DNA from: Sepioteuthis lessoniana
Taxonomy: Eukaryota; Mollusca; Cephalopoda; Myopsida; Loliginidae
Direction: 5' to 3'
DNA length: 64,000 nucleotides
NCBI GenBank assembly: GCA_963585895.1
Contig: CAUZXS010004392.1
Span: 186,001 to 250,000, forward strand
Shown here: piece after piece, positions 51,997 to 63,903 of the stretch
Layout: each line of letters begins with the position of its first letter
How positions within the stretch are numbered: position 1 is the first letter of the stretch
Position numbers and translations under genes: made by a program
Notes under the pieces: model-generated
The model's input: only the letters and a program-made list of their open reading frames with translations
Databases searched by the model: none
Told to the model about the DNA's origin: nothing

Positions 51997-53006
51997 CCTA
52001 CATCTAGCGTGTGCGCACTATCGCTAGCGTGGGTTACTAGCGAAAATTCCACAAGCACTGGAATGCCGACATCTTTTGACTCAATCTTCTTCGCTGTGGC
52101 TGGACCCTCTCTTCTCTGCTACTGTCTCCGGAGTCCGGTGTTGACTGCCCCTGTCCGTGGTTTCACGCCAACTCTCTGCTGTCCAGTCGCCAACTGCTCT
52201 CCTCCGGGTCCCGTCGTCAACTCCTGCCAGCTCCTTGGTCCAGCCAACTCTCATTCGCGTCCCATTACCACTTTCGGATAAATATTTATTGTAATAAAAA
52301 TAATTACAAATTTGGCACGAGGCCTAAAAATGGAGGGGGGAAGGCCGGTCAACACTATCCTAATCTCTAACTTAACTAGACTCATTCACTGACCAATACA
52401 TATCTCCAAGTTAAAAAAAAACACCAAAATACCTCAATTAAACATATCACTATCAAACTGCATTCACCAAAAACAACAATCACCAAAACAACACTAATGC
52501 TCCATGAACTTCTAAACTTATTCCCATATTTACAGAGTGAGGGGGGGGAACAATTTGAAAAAAACTAAACGAACGCTATATACATATTTATTTACAATTC
52601 CCCTAAAAACGAAAGATGAACAAAACATATATAAATTACGATGGTTAGTATGGGGTCCCCCCCCACGTACTAAAACATGGCAGAAAGAGGAGTTAACCAG
52701 TCGAAAATAGTGTCGAAGGAGGAAAAATAAACAAATAGGATAAATAATTGGTAAAAAATATAAGTAAACAATAAACATGAAATAACATAAGCCCTCCATC
52801 GCACTCCTGGAGAACTCCAATTCCTGTCATCTAACAGAGGGGAAGGGAAGGGAGAGTAAAACAAAAGAAGGGGACAAAAAAGGGGGGGCCCAATGACCGT
52901 GCATACTCTAGCTAACTAAATTAGGAACAAAGTAAATCAAAAATCGCCTAAAAAATTCTAACTTACCTGGGCTGGGTGGTCACGTCCTTCCGGTAACTCA
53001 AAATTC

Positions 53007-54139
53007 TCAAGTCCCTGGGATGTCCAAGCTGAAAATAAGGTTGGCTCCTACCACGCGACACAAGCGCGCAACAGTTACCCACCTTTCGCCAAACTCCAGT
53101 GAAGAGAGTCTCTTTCTCTCAGAATGGATTTTCACTTTAATTTGGTGTTTGAAAAATGCCACCAGGGTCTGAGAAGAAAAAGACTCATCCTCGCAGAGTT
53201 CCTTCTTTCTTGTCGTCCAAATCACGACACGCATAACGCCGAGTAAGCAGAGAAACAGAAAATCTCGGTACCACATTGCTGCACACAGAACTGGCTTCCA
53301 GGACAAAAAACTTTCCATTGAGGATGCGGACCATGTAGCCTTCAAGAAGCTTGCACAGCGGCCGTACGACCGGGCAATGAAAGAACACCGCACCGGCCGC
53401 ACTCAGGCGAAATGGCCTGTTGCGCTGCAAACAATTTCTTGCCGACCCAGAGGGCATTCCGAATGACCAGCCAGGTAAGGGAAGCCTCGTCATTATTGAG
53501 ACACCTCATCCTGGGGGCCCAAGGCCACAGTAAGCGAGCCTCCGCCTCCGTCACACCGAGCTCGCCAATCAGACCATCGCTAGCGGCCTCCTGACTAAAC
53601 AAACGATATAATGCCCTACTCGACAACGGCTAGCTGTCAGAGAGACCTGTCTGCAGCCGAGAGAGAACTTTAAAAGCATGCCGGCACTCGCGATAGAAGG
53701 GGCATTCGCGTCTAGGCAACCGATGGGCCTCCCCATCAGCAGAATGCACACTTCTTAGCGACGGGAAAGATTGTTTAGCGTATTCTTTCCAGACGCTTCC
53801 CGCCGCCGTGTCTCGTGAACACATCCGATCTAGGAAAGTAAGACGCAAAGTATGGCGCCGTACCTCGACGTTAGGCACTCCTAGACCGCCTTCGGAAGGG
53901 TGAAGGTAACAGATCGCCCGTCGCACCAAAGGATGTCTCTTAGCCCAGAGAAACTGGAAGAGAATCCTTTCCAGCTTTAATAGGATGGTGGCCGGGATAG
54001 GAAGCACTGAAAGTCGGTATACGGCTAGGGAGTAGATGTGCGAACTGCAAACCTCTGCCCGTCCCTTAAGGGAAAGCCTTCTACGTAGCCACAACTCAGT
54101 TGCGGCTACGACCTTTTCCAGTACTTCCGACCAATTCAT
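53007..54139 (-). pseudogene. LINE ORF2 post-RT region and tail, split (unit 17)
   Basis: 169 codons (53630-54139), TAG, 94 codons (53342-53626). Finger frame 53185-53493, tail 53007-53402. A3 pattern. Confidence 0.85.
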
Positions 54140-55248
54140 ATCCAGGTGCGAAAATCCACCCCGAAGCCGGCCGAAGAGAAGACAGCCTCCAGAAAAGCAT
54201 GGTCAACCCTATCAAGGGCCTTGGACTGATCTAAATTGATCAGCACGGCATTTCCGTCGACTTTTTCTACGATCGTGCGAACCAGATGAAGACTGTCCTG
54301 GATAGTCCTACCCTTTACAGCACAAGTCTGTTCGGGGCAAATCAGACTAGGCAGGACAGTCTGCAAACGGTTTGCTAAGATCTTCGCCAAAATCTTTAAG
54401 TCAGTGTTTAACATCGTTAAAGGGCGAAAGTTACTAATCCCATCCCCACCATGTTTGTTCTTACGAAGCAACTTCACTATACCCCTGGTGAAGCGTCTGG
54501 GTATGGTACCCTGCCTCATCCAGTTGTTATAGATGGTTGCCAGCAAGGGGACAAACATGTGCGACAACCTCAAGTACACTTCGTAGGGCAGAACGTCAAT
54601 TCCGGGAGACTTATCCAGCCCGACCGACTTCAGTGCATCCCGAATCTCCTCCTCCTTTATGCGCCCCTCACACCCAGCCGCTTCAGTCGCCGAAAGAGGA
54701 GGGAAGTCGGCAAGATAGGTGTCTAACTGAGCAGAACTCAGTCCGGGCTCCCTGGTGAAAAGCTTCAAGAAATACTGTCGGAACTCCCCACAGATGGCTT
54801 CGTTTGTAGTTCGACGTTGCCCCTCCGGCGATGTGACACTGGCGATATGCCGATCTGTTGCATGCCTGACTTCCTCGGCCCGTAGTTCCTGGGCCATATT
54901 CGTCACCTCGCAGGGTATTCTTTTAAACCTAGCCCTAACTACCAGAGCTTGGTACTCCTTAATTTGCAAGGAGGCCAGCTCGGCCTTAGCTACGTTAACT
55001 TGCCCACTATCTCCCGCCAACACCGCCCTATCTAGCTTATCCTTAATCGACCTTTGCTCCGCTACTCTGGCTGACTTGAGTCTCCTACTATAGTCGGCAG
55101 CAAAGGATCTAATGCTATCCTTAAGGTTAGCCCACCAACTACTACCCGTAATAGCCCCCGTCAATTCCCGCTTTATCGTTAGTTCTAGCTGGTTCCGGAA
55201 GTCAGCCTCCACCAAAAGGGAAAGGTTGAACTTCCAGTAACCAGACAT
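54136..55248 (-). pseudogene. LINE ORF2 RT fragment (unit 17)
   Basis: 370 codons with Leu345 and Pro234. The CCC codon is one step from both CTC (Leu, A-type) and TCC (Ser, B-type). Confidence 0.9.
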
Positions 55249-56260
55249 CCTACATCTAGCGTGTGCGCACTATCGCTAGCGTGGGTTACTAGCGAAAATT
55301 CCACAAGCACTGGAATGCCGACATCTTTTGACTCAATCTTCTTCGCTGTGGCTGGACCCTCTCTTCTCTGCTACTGTCTCCGGAGTCCGGTGTTGACTGC
55401 CCCTGTCCGTGGTTTCACGCCAACTCTCTGCTGTCCAGTCGCCAACTGCTCTCCTCCGGGTCCCGTCGTCAACTCCTGCCAGCTCCTTGGTCCAGCCAAC
55501 TCTCATTCGCGTCCCATTACCACTTTCGGATAAATATTTATTGTAATAAAAATAATTACAAATTTGGCACGAGGCCTAAAAATGGAGGGGGGAAGGCCGG
55601 TCAACACTATCCTAATCTCTAACTTAACTAGACTCATTCACTGACCAATACATATCTCCAAGTTAAAAAAAAACACCAAAATACCTCAATTAAACATATC
55701 ACTATCAAACTGCATTCACCAAAAACAACAATCACCAAAACAACACTAATGCTCCATGAACTTCTAAACTTATTCCCATATTTACAGAGTGAGGGTGGGG
55801 GGAACAATTTGAAAAAAACTAAACGAACGCTATATACATATTTATTTACAATTCCCCTAAAAACGAAAGATGAACAAAACATATATAAATTACGATGGTT
55901 AGTATGGGGTCCCCCCCCACGTACTAAAACATGGCAGAAAGAGGAGTTAACCAGTCGAAAATAGTGTCGAAGGAGGAAAAATAAACAAATAGGATAAATA
56001 ATTGGTAAAAAATATAAGTAAACAATAAACATGAAATAACATAAGCCCTCCATCGCACTCCTGGAGAACTCCAGTTCCTGTCATCTAACAGAGGGGAAGG
56101 GAAGGGAGAGTAAAACAAAAGAAGGGGACAAAAAAGGGGGGGCCCAATGACCGTGCATACTCTAGCTAACTAAATTAGGAACAAAGTAAATCAAAAATCG
56201 CCTAAAAAATTCTAACTTACCTGGGCTGGGTGGTCACGTCCTTCCGGTAACTCAAAATTC

Positions 56261-57393
56261 TCAAGTCCCTGGGATGTCCAAGCTGAAAATAAGGTTGGCT
56301 CCTACCACGCGACACAAGCGCGCAACAGTTACCCACCTTTCGCCAAACTCCAGTGAAGAGAGTCTCTTTCTCTCAGAATGGATTTTCACTTTAATTTGGT
56401 GTTTGAAAAATGCCACCAGGGTCTGAGAAGAAAAAGACTTATCCTCGCAGAGTTCCTTCTTTCTTGTCGTCCAAATCACGACACGCATAACGCCGAGTAA
56501 GCAGAGAAACAGATAATATCGGTACCACATTGCTGCACACAGAACTGGCTTCCAGGACAAAAAACTTTCCATTGAGGATGCGGACCATGTTGCCTTCAAG
56601 AAGCTTGCACAGCGGCCGTACGACCGGGCAATGAAAGAACACCGCACCGGCCGCACTCAGGCGAAATGGCCTGTTGCGCTGCAAACAATTTCTTGCCGAC
56701 CCAGAGGGCATTCCGAATGACCAGCCAGGTAAGGGAAGCCTCGTCATTATTGAGACACCTCATCCTGGGGGCCCAAGGCCACAGTAAGCGAGCCTCCGCC
56801 TCCGTCACACCGAGCTCGCCAATCAGACCATCGCTAGCGGCCTCCTGACTAAACAAACGATATAATGCCCTACTCGACAACGGCTAGCTGTCAGAGAGAC
56901 CTGTCTGCAGCCGAGAGAGAACTTTAAAAGCATGCCGGCACTCGCGATAGAAGGGGCATTCGCGTCTAGGCAACCGATGGGCCTCCCCATCAGCAGAATG
57001 CACACTTCTTAGCGACGGGAAAGATTGTTTAGCGTATTCTTTCCAGACGCTTCCCGCCGCCGTGTCTCGTGAACACATCCGATCTAGGAAAGTAAGACGC
57101 AAAGTATGGCGCCGTACCTCGACGTTAGGCACTCCTAGACCGCCTTCGGAAGGGTGAAGGTAACAGATCGCCCGTCGCACCAAAGGATGTCTCTTAGCCC
57201 AGAGAAACTGGAAGAGAATCCTTTCCAGCTTTAATAGGATGGTGGCCGGGATAGGAAGCACTGAAAGTCGGTATACGGCTAGGGAGTAGATGTGCGAACT
57301 GCAAACCTCTGCCCGTCCCTTAAGGGAAAGCCTTCTACGTAGCCACAACTCAGTTGCGGCTACGACCTTTTCCAGTACTTCCGACCAATTCAT
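56261..57393 (-). pseudogene. LINE ORF2 post-RT region and tail, split (unit 18)
   Basis: 169 codons (56884-57393), TAG, 94 codons (56596-56880). Finger frame 56439-56747 has Asn and a private Arg to Ile. Tail 56261-56656 has private YRYY and CEDKSF changes, making it the most diverged tail in the window. Confidence 0.85.
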
Positions 57394-58502
57394 ATCCAGG
57401 TGCGAAAATCCACCCCGAAGCCGGCCGAAGAGAAGACAGCCTCCAGAAAAGCATGGTCAACCCTATCAAGGGCCTTGGACTGATCTAAATTGATCAGCAC
57501 GGCATTTCCGTCGACTTTTTCTACGATCGTGCGAACCAGATGAAGACTGTCCTGGATAGTCCTACCCTTTACAGCACAAGTCTGTTCGGGGCAAATCAGA
57601 CTAGGCAGGACAGTCTGCAAACGGTTTGCTAAGATCTTCGCCAAAATCTTTAAGTCAGTGTTTAACATCGTTAAAGGGCGAAAGTTACTAATCCCATCCC
57701 CACCATGTTTGTTCTTACGAAGCAACTTCACTATACCCCTGGTGAAGCGTCTGGGTATGGTACCCTGCCTCATCCAGTTGTTATAGATGGTTGCCAGCAA
57801 GAGGACAAACATGTGCGACAACCTCAAGTACACTTCGTAGGGCAGAACGTCAATTCCGGGAGACTTATCCAGCCCGACCGACTTCAGTGCATCCCGAATC
57901 TCCTCCTCCTTTATGCGCCCCTCACACCCAGCCGCTTCAGTCGCCGAAAGAGGAGGGAAGTCGGCAAGATAGGTGTCTAACTGAGCAGAACTCAGTCCGG
58001 GCTCCCTGGTGAAAAGCTTCAAGAAATACTGTCGGAACTCCCCACAGATGGCTTCGTTTGTAGTTCGACGTTGCCCCTCCGGCGATGTGACACTGGCGAT
58101 ATGCCGATCTGTTGCATGCCTGACTTCCTCGGCCCGTAGTTCCTGGGCCATATTCGTCACCTCGCAGGGTATTCTTTTAAACCTAGCCCTAACTACCAGA
58201 GCTTGGTACTCCTTAATTTGCAAGGAGGCCAGCTCGGCCTTAGCTACGTTAACTTGCCCACTATCTCCCGCCAACACCGCCCTATCTAGTTTATCCTTAA
58301 TCGACCTTTGCTCCGCTACTCTGGCTGACTTGAGTCTCCTACTATAGTCGGCAGCAAAGGATCTAATGCTATCCTTAAGGTTAGCCCACCAACTACTACC
58401 CGTAATAGCCCCCGTCAATTCCCGCTTTATCGTTAGTTCTAGCTGGTTCCGGAAGTCAGCCTCCACCAAAAGGGAAAGGTTGAACTTCCAGTAACCAGAC
58501 AT
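57390..58502 (-). pseudogene. LINE ORF2 RT fragment (unit 18)
   Basis: 370 codons, A-type (Leu234, Leu345). Confidence 0.9.
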
Positions 58503-59515
58503 CCTACATCTAGCGTGTGCGCACTATCGCTAGCGTGGGTTACTAGCGAAAATTCCACAAGCACTGGAATGCCGACATCTTTTGACTCAATCTTCTTCGC
58601 TGTGGCTGGACCCTCTCTTCTCTGCTACTGTCTCCGGAGTCCGGTGTTGACTGCCCCTGTCCGTGGTTTCACGCCAACTCTCTGCTGTCCAGTCGCCAAC
58701 TGCTCTCCTCCGGGTCCCGTCGTCAACTCCTGCCAGCTCCTTGGTCCAGCCAACTCTCATTCGCGTCCCATTACCACTTTCGGATAAATATTTATTGTAA
58801 TAAAAATAATTACAAATTTGGCACGAGGCCTAAAAATGGAGGGGGGAAGGCCGGTCAACACTATCCTAATCTCTAACTTAACTAGACTCATTCACTGACC
58901 AATACATATCTCCAAGTTAAAAAAAAAACACCAAAATACCTCAATTAAACATATCACTATCAAACTGCATTCACCAAAAACAACAATCACCAAAACAACA
59001 CTAATGCTCCATGAACTTCTAAACTTATTCCCATATTTACAGAGTGAGGGTGGGGGGAACAATTTGAAAAAAACTAAACGAACGCTATATACATATTTAT
59101 TTACAATTCCCCTAAAAACGAAAGATGAACAAAACATATATAAATTACGATGGTTAGTATGGGGTCCCCCCCCACGTACTAAAACATGGCAGAAAGAGGA
59201 GTTAACCAGTCGAAAATAGTGTCGAAGGAGGAAAAATAAACAAATAGGATAAATAATTGGTAAAAAATATAAGTAAACAATAAACATGAAATAACATAAG
59301 CCCTCCATCGCACTCCTGGAGAACTCCAATTCCTGTCATCTAACAGAGGGGAAGGGAAGGGAGAGTAAAACAAAAGAAGGGGACAAAAAAGGGGGGGCCC
59401 AATGACCGTGCATACTCTAGCTAACTAAATTAGGAACAAAGTAAATCAAAAATCGCCTAAAAAATTCTAACTTACCTGGGCTGGGTGGTCACGTCCTTCC
59501 GGTAACTCAAAATTC

Positions 59516-60648
59516 TCAAGTCCCTGGGATGTCCAAGCTGAAAATAAGGTTGGCTCCTACCACGCGACACAAGCGCGCAACAGTTACCCACCTTTCGCCA
59601 AACTCCAGTGAAGAGAGTCTCTTTCTCTCAGAATGGATTTTCACTTTAATTTGGTGTTTGAAAAATGCCACCAGGGTCTGAGAAGAAAAAGACTCATCCT
59701 CGCAGAGTTCCTTCTTTCTTGTCGTCCAAATCACGACACGCATAACGCCGAGTAAGCAGAGAAACAGAAAATCTCGGTACCACATTGCTGCACACAGAAC
59801 TGGCTTCCAGGACAAAAAACTTTCCATTGAGGATGCGGACCATTTAGCCTTCAAGAAGCTTGCACAGCGGCCGTACGACCGGGCAATGAAAGAACACCGC
59901 ACCGGCCGCACTCAGGCGAAATGGCCTGTTGCGCTGCAAACAATTTCTTGCCGACCCAGAGGGCATTCCGAATGACCAGCCAGGTAAGGGAAGCCTCGTC
60001 ATTATTGAGACACCTCATCCTGGGGGCCCAAGGCCACAGTAAGCGAGCCTCCGCCTCCGTCACACCGAGCTCGCCAATCAGACCATCGCTAGCGGCCTCC
60101 TGACTAAACAAACGATATAATGCCCTACTCGACAACGGCTGGCTGTCAGAGAGACCTGTCTGCAGCCGAGAGAGAACTTTAAAAGCATGCCGGCACTCAC
60201 GATAGAAGGGGCATTCGCGTCTAGGCAACCGATGGGCCTCCCCATCAGCAGAATGCACACTTCTTAGCGACGGGAAAGATTGTTTAGCGTATTCTTTCCA
60301 GACGCTTCCCGCCGCCGTGTCTCGTGAACACATCCGATCTAGGAAAGTAAGACGCAAAGTATGGCGCCGTACCTCGACGTTAGGCACTCCTAGACCGCCT
60401 TCGGAAGGGTGAAGGTAATAGATCGCCCGTCGCACCAAAGGATGTCTCTTAGCCCAGAGAAACTGGAAGAGAATCCTTTCCAGCTTTAATAGGATGGTGG
60501 CCGGGATAGGAAGCACTGAAAGTCGGTATACGGCTAGGGAGTAGATGTGCGAACTGCAAACCTCTGCCCGTCCCTTAAGGGAAAGCCTTCTACGTAGCCA
60601 CAACTCAGTTGCGGCTACGACCTTTTCCAGTACTTCCGACCAATTCAT
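59516..60648 (-). pseudogene. LINE ORF2 post-RT region and tail (unit 19)
   Basis: 265-codon frame (59851-60648) with one synonymous private change; tail frame 59516-59911. B1-type. Confidence 0.85.
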
Positions 60649-61757
60649 ATCCAGGTGCGAAAATCCACCCCGAAGCCGGCCGAAGAGAAGACAGCCTCCA
60701 GAAAAGCATGGTCAACCCTATCAAAGGCCTTGGACTGATCTAAATTGATCAGCACGGCATTTCCGTCGACTTTTTCTACGATCGTGCGAACCAGATGAAG
60801 ACTGTCCTGGATAGTCCTACCCTTTACAGCACAAGTCTGTTCGGGGCAAATCAGACTAGGCAGGACAGTCTGCAAACGGTTTGCTAAGATCTTCGCCAAA
60901 ATCTTTAAGTCAGTGTTTAACATCGTTAAAGGGCGAAAGTTACTAATCCCATCCCCACCATGTTTGTTCTTACGAAGCAACTTCACTATACCCCTGGTGA
61001 AGCGTCTGGGTATGGTACCCTGCCTCATCCAGTTGTTATAGATGGTTGCCAGCAAGGAGACAAACATGTGCGACAACCTCAAGTACACTTCGTAGGGCAG
61101 AACGTCAATTCCGGGAGACTTATCCAGCCCGACCGACTTCAGTGCATCCCGAATCTCCTCCTCCTTTATGCGCCCCTCACACCCAGCCGCTTCAGTCGCC
61201 GAAAGAGGAGGGAAGTCGGCAAGATAGGTGTCTAACTGAGCAGAACTCAGTCCGGGCTCCCTGGTGAAAAGCTTCAAGAAATACTGTCGGAACTCCCCAC
61301 AGATGGCTTCGTTTGTAGTTCGACGTTGCCCCTCCGGCGATGTGACACTGGCGATATGCCGATCTGTTGCATGCCTGACTTCCTCGGCCCGTAGTTCCTG
61401 GGCCATATTCGTCACCTCGCAGGGTATTCTTTTAAACCTAGCCCTAACTACCAGAGCTTGGTACTCCTTAATTTGCAAGGAGGCCAGCTCGGCCTTAGCT
61501 ACGTTAACTTGCCCACTATCTCCCGCCAACACCGCCCTATCTAGCTTATCCTTAATCGACCTTTGCTCCGCTACTCTGGCTGACTTGAGTCTCCTACTAT
61601 AGTCGGCAGCAAAGGATCTAATGCTATCCTTAAGGTTAGCCCACCAACTACTACCCGTAATAGCCCCCGTCAATTCCCGCTTTATCGTTAGTTCTAGCTG
61701 GTTCCGGAAGTCAGCCTCCACCAAAAGGGAAAGGTTGAACTTCCAGTAACCAGACAT
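60645..61757 (-). pseudogene. LINE ORF2 RT fragment (unit 19)
   Basis: 370 codons, B-type; same protein as unit 2. Confidence 0.9.
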
Positions 61758-62770
61758 CCTACATCTAGCGTGTGCGCACTATCGCTAGCGTGGGTTACTA
61801 GCGAAAATTCCACAAGCACTGGAATGCCGACATCTTTTGACTCAATCTTCTTCGCTGTGGCTGGACCCTCTCTTCTCTGCTACTGTCTCCGGAGTCCGGT
61901 GTTGACTGCCCCTGTCCGTGGTTTCACGCCAACTCTCTGCTGTCCAGTCGCCAACTGCTCTCCTCCGGGTCCCGTCGTCAACTCCTGCCAGCTCCTTGGT
62001 CCAGCCAACTCTCATTCGCGTCCCATTACCACTTTCGGATAAATATTTATTGTAATAAAAATAATTACAAATTTGGCACGAGGCCTAAAAATGGAGGGGG
62101 GAAGGCCGGTCAACACTATCCTAATCTCTAACTTAACTAGACTCATTCACTGACCAATACATATCTCCAAGTTAAAAAAAAAACACCAAAATACCTCAAT
62201 TAAACATATCACTATCAAACTGCATTCACCAAAAACAACAATCACCAAAACAACACTAATGCTCCATGAACTTCTAAACTTATTCCCATATTTACAGAGT
62301 GAGGGTGGGGGGAACAATTTGAAAAAAACTAAACGAACGCTATATACATATTTATTTACAATTCCCCTAAAAACGAAAGATGAACAAAACATATATAAAT
62401 TACGATGGTTAGTATGGGGTCCCCCCCCACGTACTAAAACATGGCAGAAAGAGGAGTTAACCAGTCGAAAATAGTGTCGAAGGAGGAAAAATAAACAAAT
62501 AGGATAAATAATTGGTAAAAAATATAAGTAAACAATAAACATGAAATAACATAAGCCCTCCATCGCACTCCTGGAGAACTCCAATTCCTGTCATCTAACA
62601 GAGGGGAAGGGAAGGGAGAGTAAAACAAAAGAAGGGGACAAAAAAGGGGGGGCCCAATGACCGTGCATACTCTAGCTAACTAAATTAGGAACAAATTAAA
62701 TCAAAAATCGCCTAAAAAATTCTAACTTACCTGGGCTGGGTGGTCACGTCCTTCCGGTAACTCAAAATTC

Positions 62771-63903
62771 TCAAGTCCCTGGGATGTCCAAGCTGAAAAT
62801 AAGGTTGGCTCCTACCACGCGACACAAGCGCGCAACAGTTACCCACCTTTCGCCAAACTCCAGTGAAGAGAGTCTCTTTCTCTCAGAATGGATTTTCACT
62901 TTAATTTGGTGTTTGAAAAATGCCACCAGGGTCTGAGAAGAAAAAGACTCATCCTCGCAGAGTTCCTTCTTTCTTGTCGTCCAAATCACGACACGCATAA
63001 CGCCGAGTAAGCAGAGAAACAGAAAATCTCGGTACCACATTGCTGCACACAGAACTGGCTTCCAGGACAAAAAACTTTCCATTGAGGATGCGGACCATGT
63101 AGCCTTCAAGAAGCTTGCACAGCGGCCGTACGACCGGGCAATGAAAGAACACCGCACCGGCCGCACTCAGGCGAAATGGCCTGTTGCGCTGCAAACAATT
63201 TCTTGCCGACCCAGAGGGCATTCCGAATGACCAGCCAGGTAAGGGAAGCCTCGTCATTATTGAGACACCTCATCCTGGGGGCCCAAGGCCACAGTAAGCG
63301 AGCCTCCGCCTCCGTCACACCGAGCTCGCCAATCAGACCATCGCTAGCGGCCTCCTGACTAAACAAACGATATAATGCCCTACTCGACAACGGCTGGCTG
63401 TCAGAGAGACCTGTCTGCAGCCGAGAGAGAACTTTAAAAGCATGCCGGCACTCGCGATAGAAGGGGCATTCGCGTCTAGGCAACCGATGGGCCTCCCCAT
63501 CAGCAGAATGCACACTTCTTAGCGACGGGAAAGATTGTTTAGCGTATTCTTTCCAGACGCTTCCCGCCGCCGTGTCTCGTGAACACATCCGATCTAGGAA
63601 AGTAAGACGCAAAGTATGGCGCCGTACCTCGACGTTAGGCACTCCTAGACCGCCTTCGGAAGGGTGAAGGTAATAGATCGCCCGTCGCACCAAAGGATGT
63701 CTCTTAGCCCAGAGAAACTGGAAGAGAATCCTTTCCAGCTTTAATAGGATGGTGGCCGGGATAGGAAGCACTGAAAGTCGGTATACGGCTAGGGAGTAGA
63801 TGTGCGAACTGCAAACCTCTGCCCGTCCCTTAAGGGAAAGCCTTCTACGTAGCCACAACTCAGTTGCGGCTACGACCTTTTCCAGTACTTCCGACCAATT
63901 CAT
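62771..63903 (-). pseudogene. LINE ORF2 post-RT region and tail (unit 20)
   Basis: B2 pattern: 265-codon frame (63106-63903), open finger frame (62949-63257), tail 62771-63166. Confidence 0.85.

Larger units (their letters stand above)
48814..52050 (-). repeat. Array unit 16, haplotype B1 with 17-base deletion
   Basis: 3237 bases, the shortest full copy. Near 50124 the text goes from 'cacagc' directly to 'ttgaaag', a net loss of 17 bases (18 replaced by one T). The deletion fuses two LINE frames into one 371-codon ORF. Otherwise B1. Confidence 0.97.
52051..55302 (-). repeat. Array unit 17, haplotype A3 variant
   Basis: 3252 bases. A3 pattern, but with 'aggggac' near 54545, giving Pro at RT-ORF residue 234 where other copies have Leu or Ser. 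The G tract near 52540 is shorter than in units 9 and 12. Opens the third trimer. Confidence 0.96.
55303..58556 (-). repeat. Array unit 18, haplotype A2
   Basis: 3254 bases. A2 with GTT and 'ctagttta'. It has the B-like interrupted G tract near 55793 and lacks the 'gggagccc' variant of units 10 and 13. Private changes near 56440 ('gacttatcc') and 56518 ('aatatcgg') alter three tail-frame residues. Confidence 0.96.
58557..61811 (-). repeat. Array unit 19, haplotype B1
   Basis: 3255 bases, with 10 A in the A run near 58920. Private G to A at about 60199 is synonymous in the C-terminal LINE frame (CGC to CGT, Arg). Confidence 0.97.
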
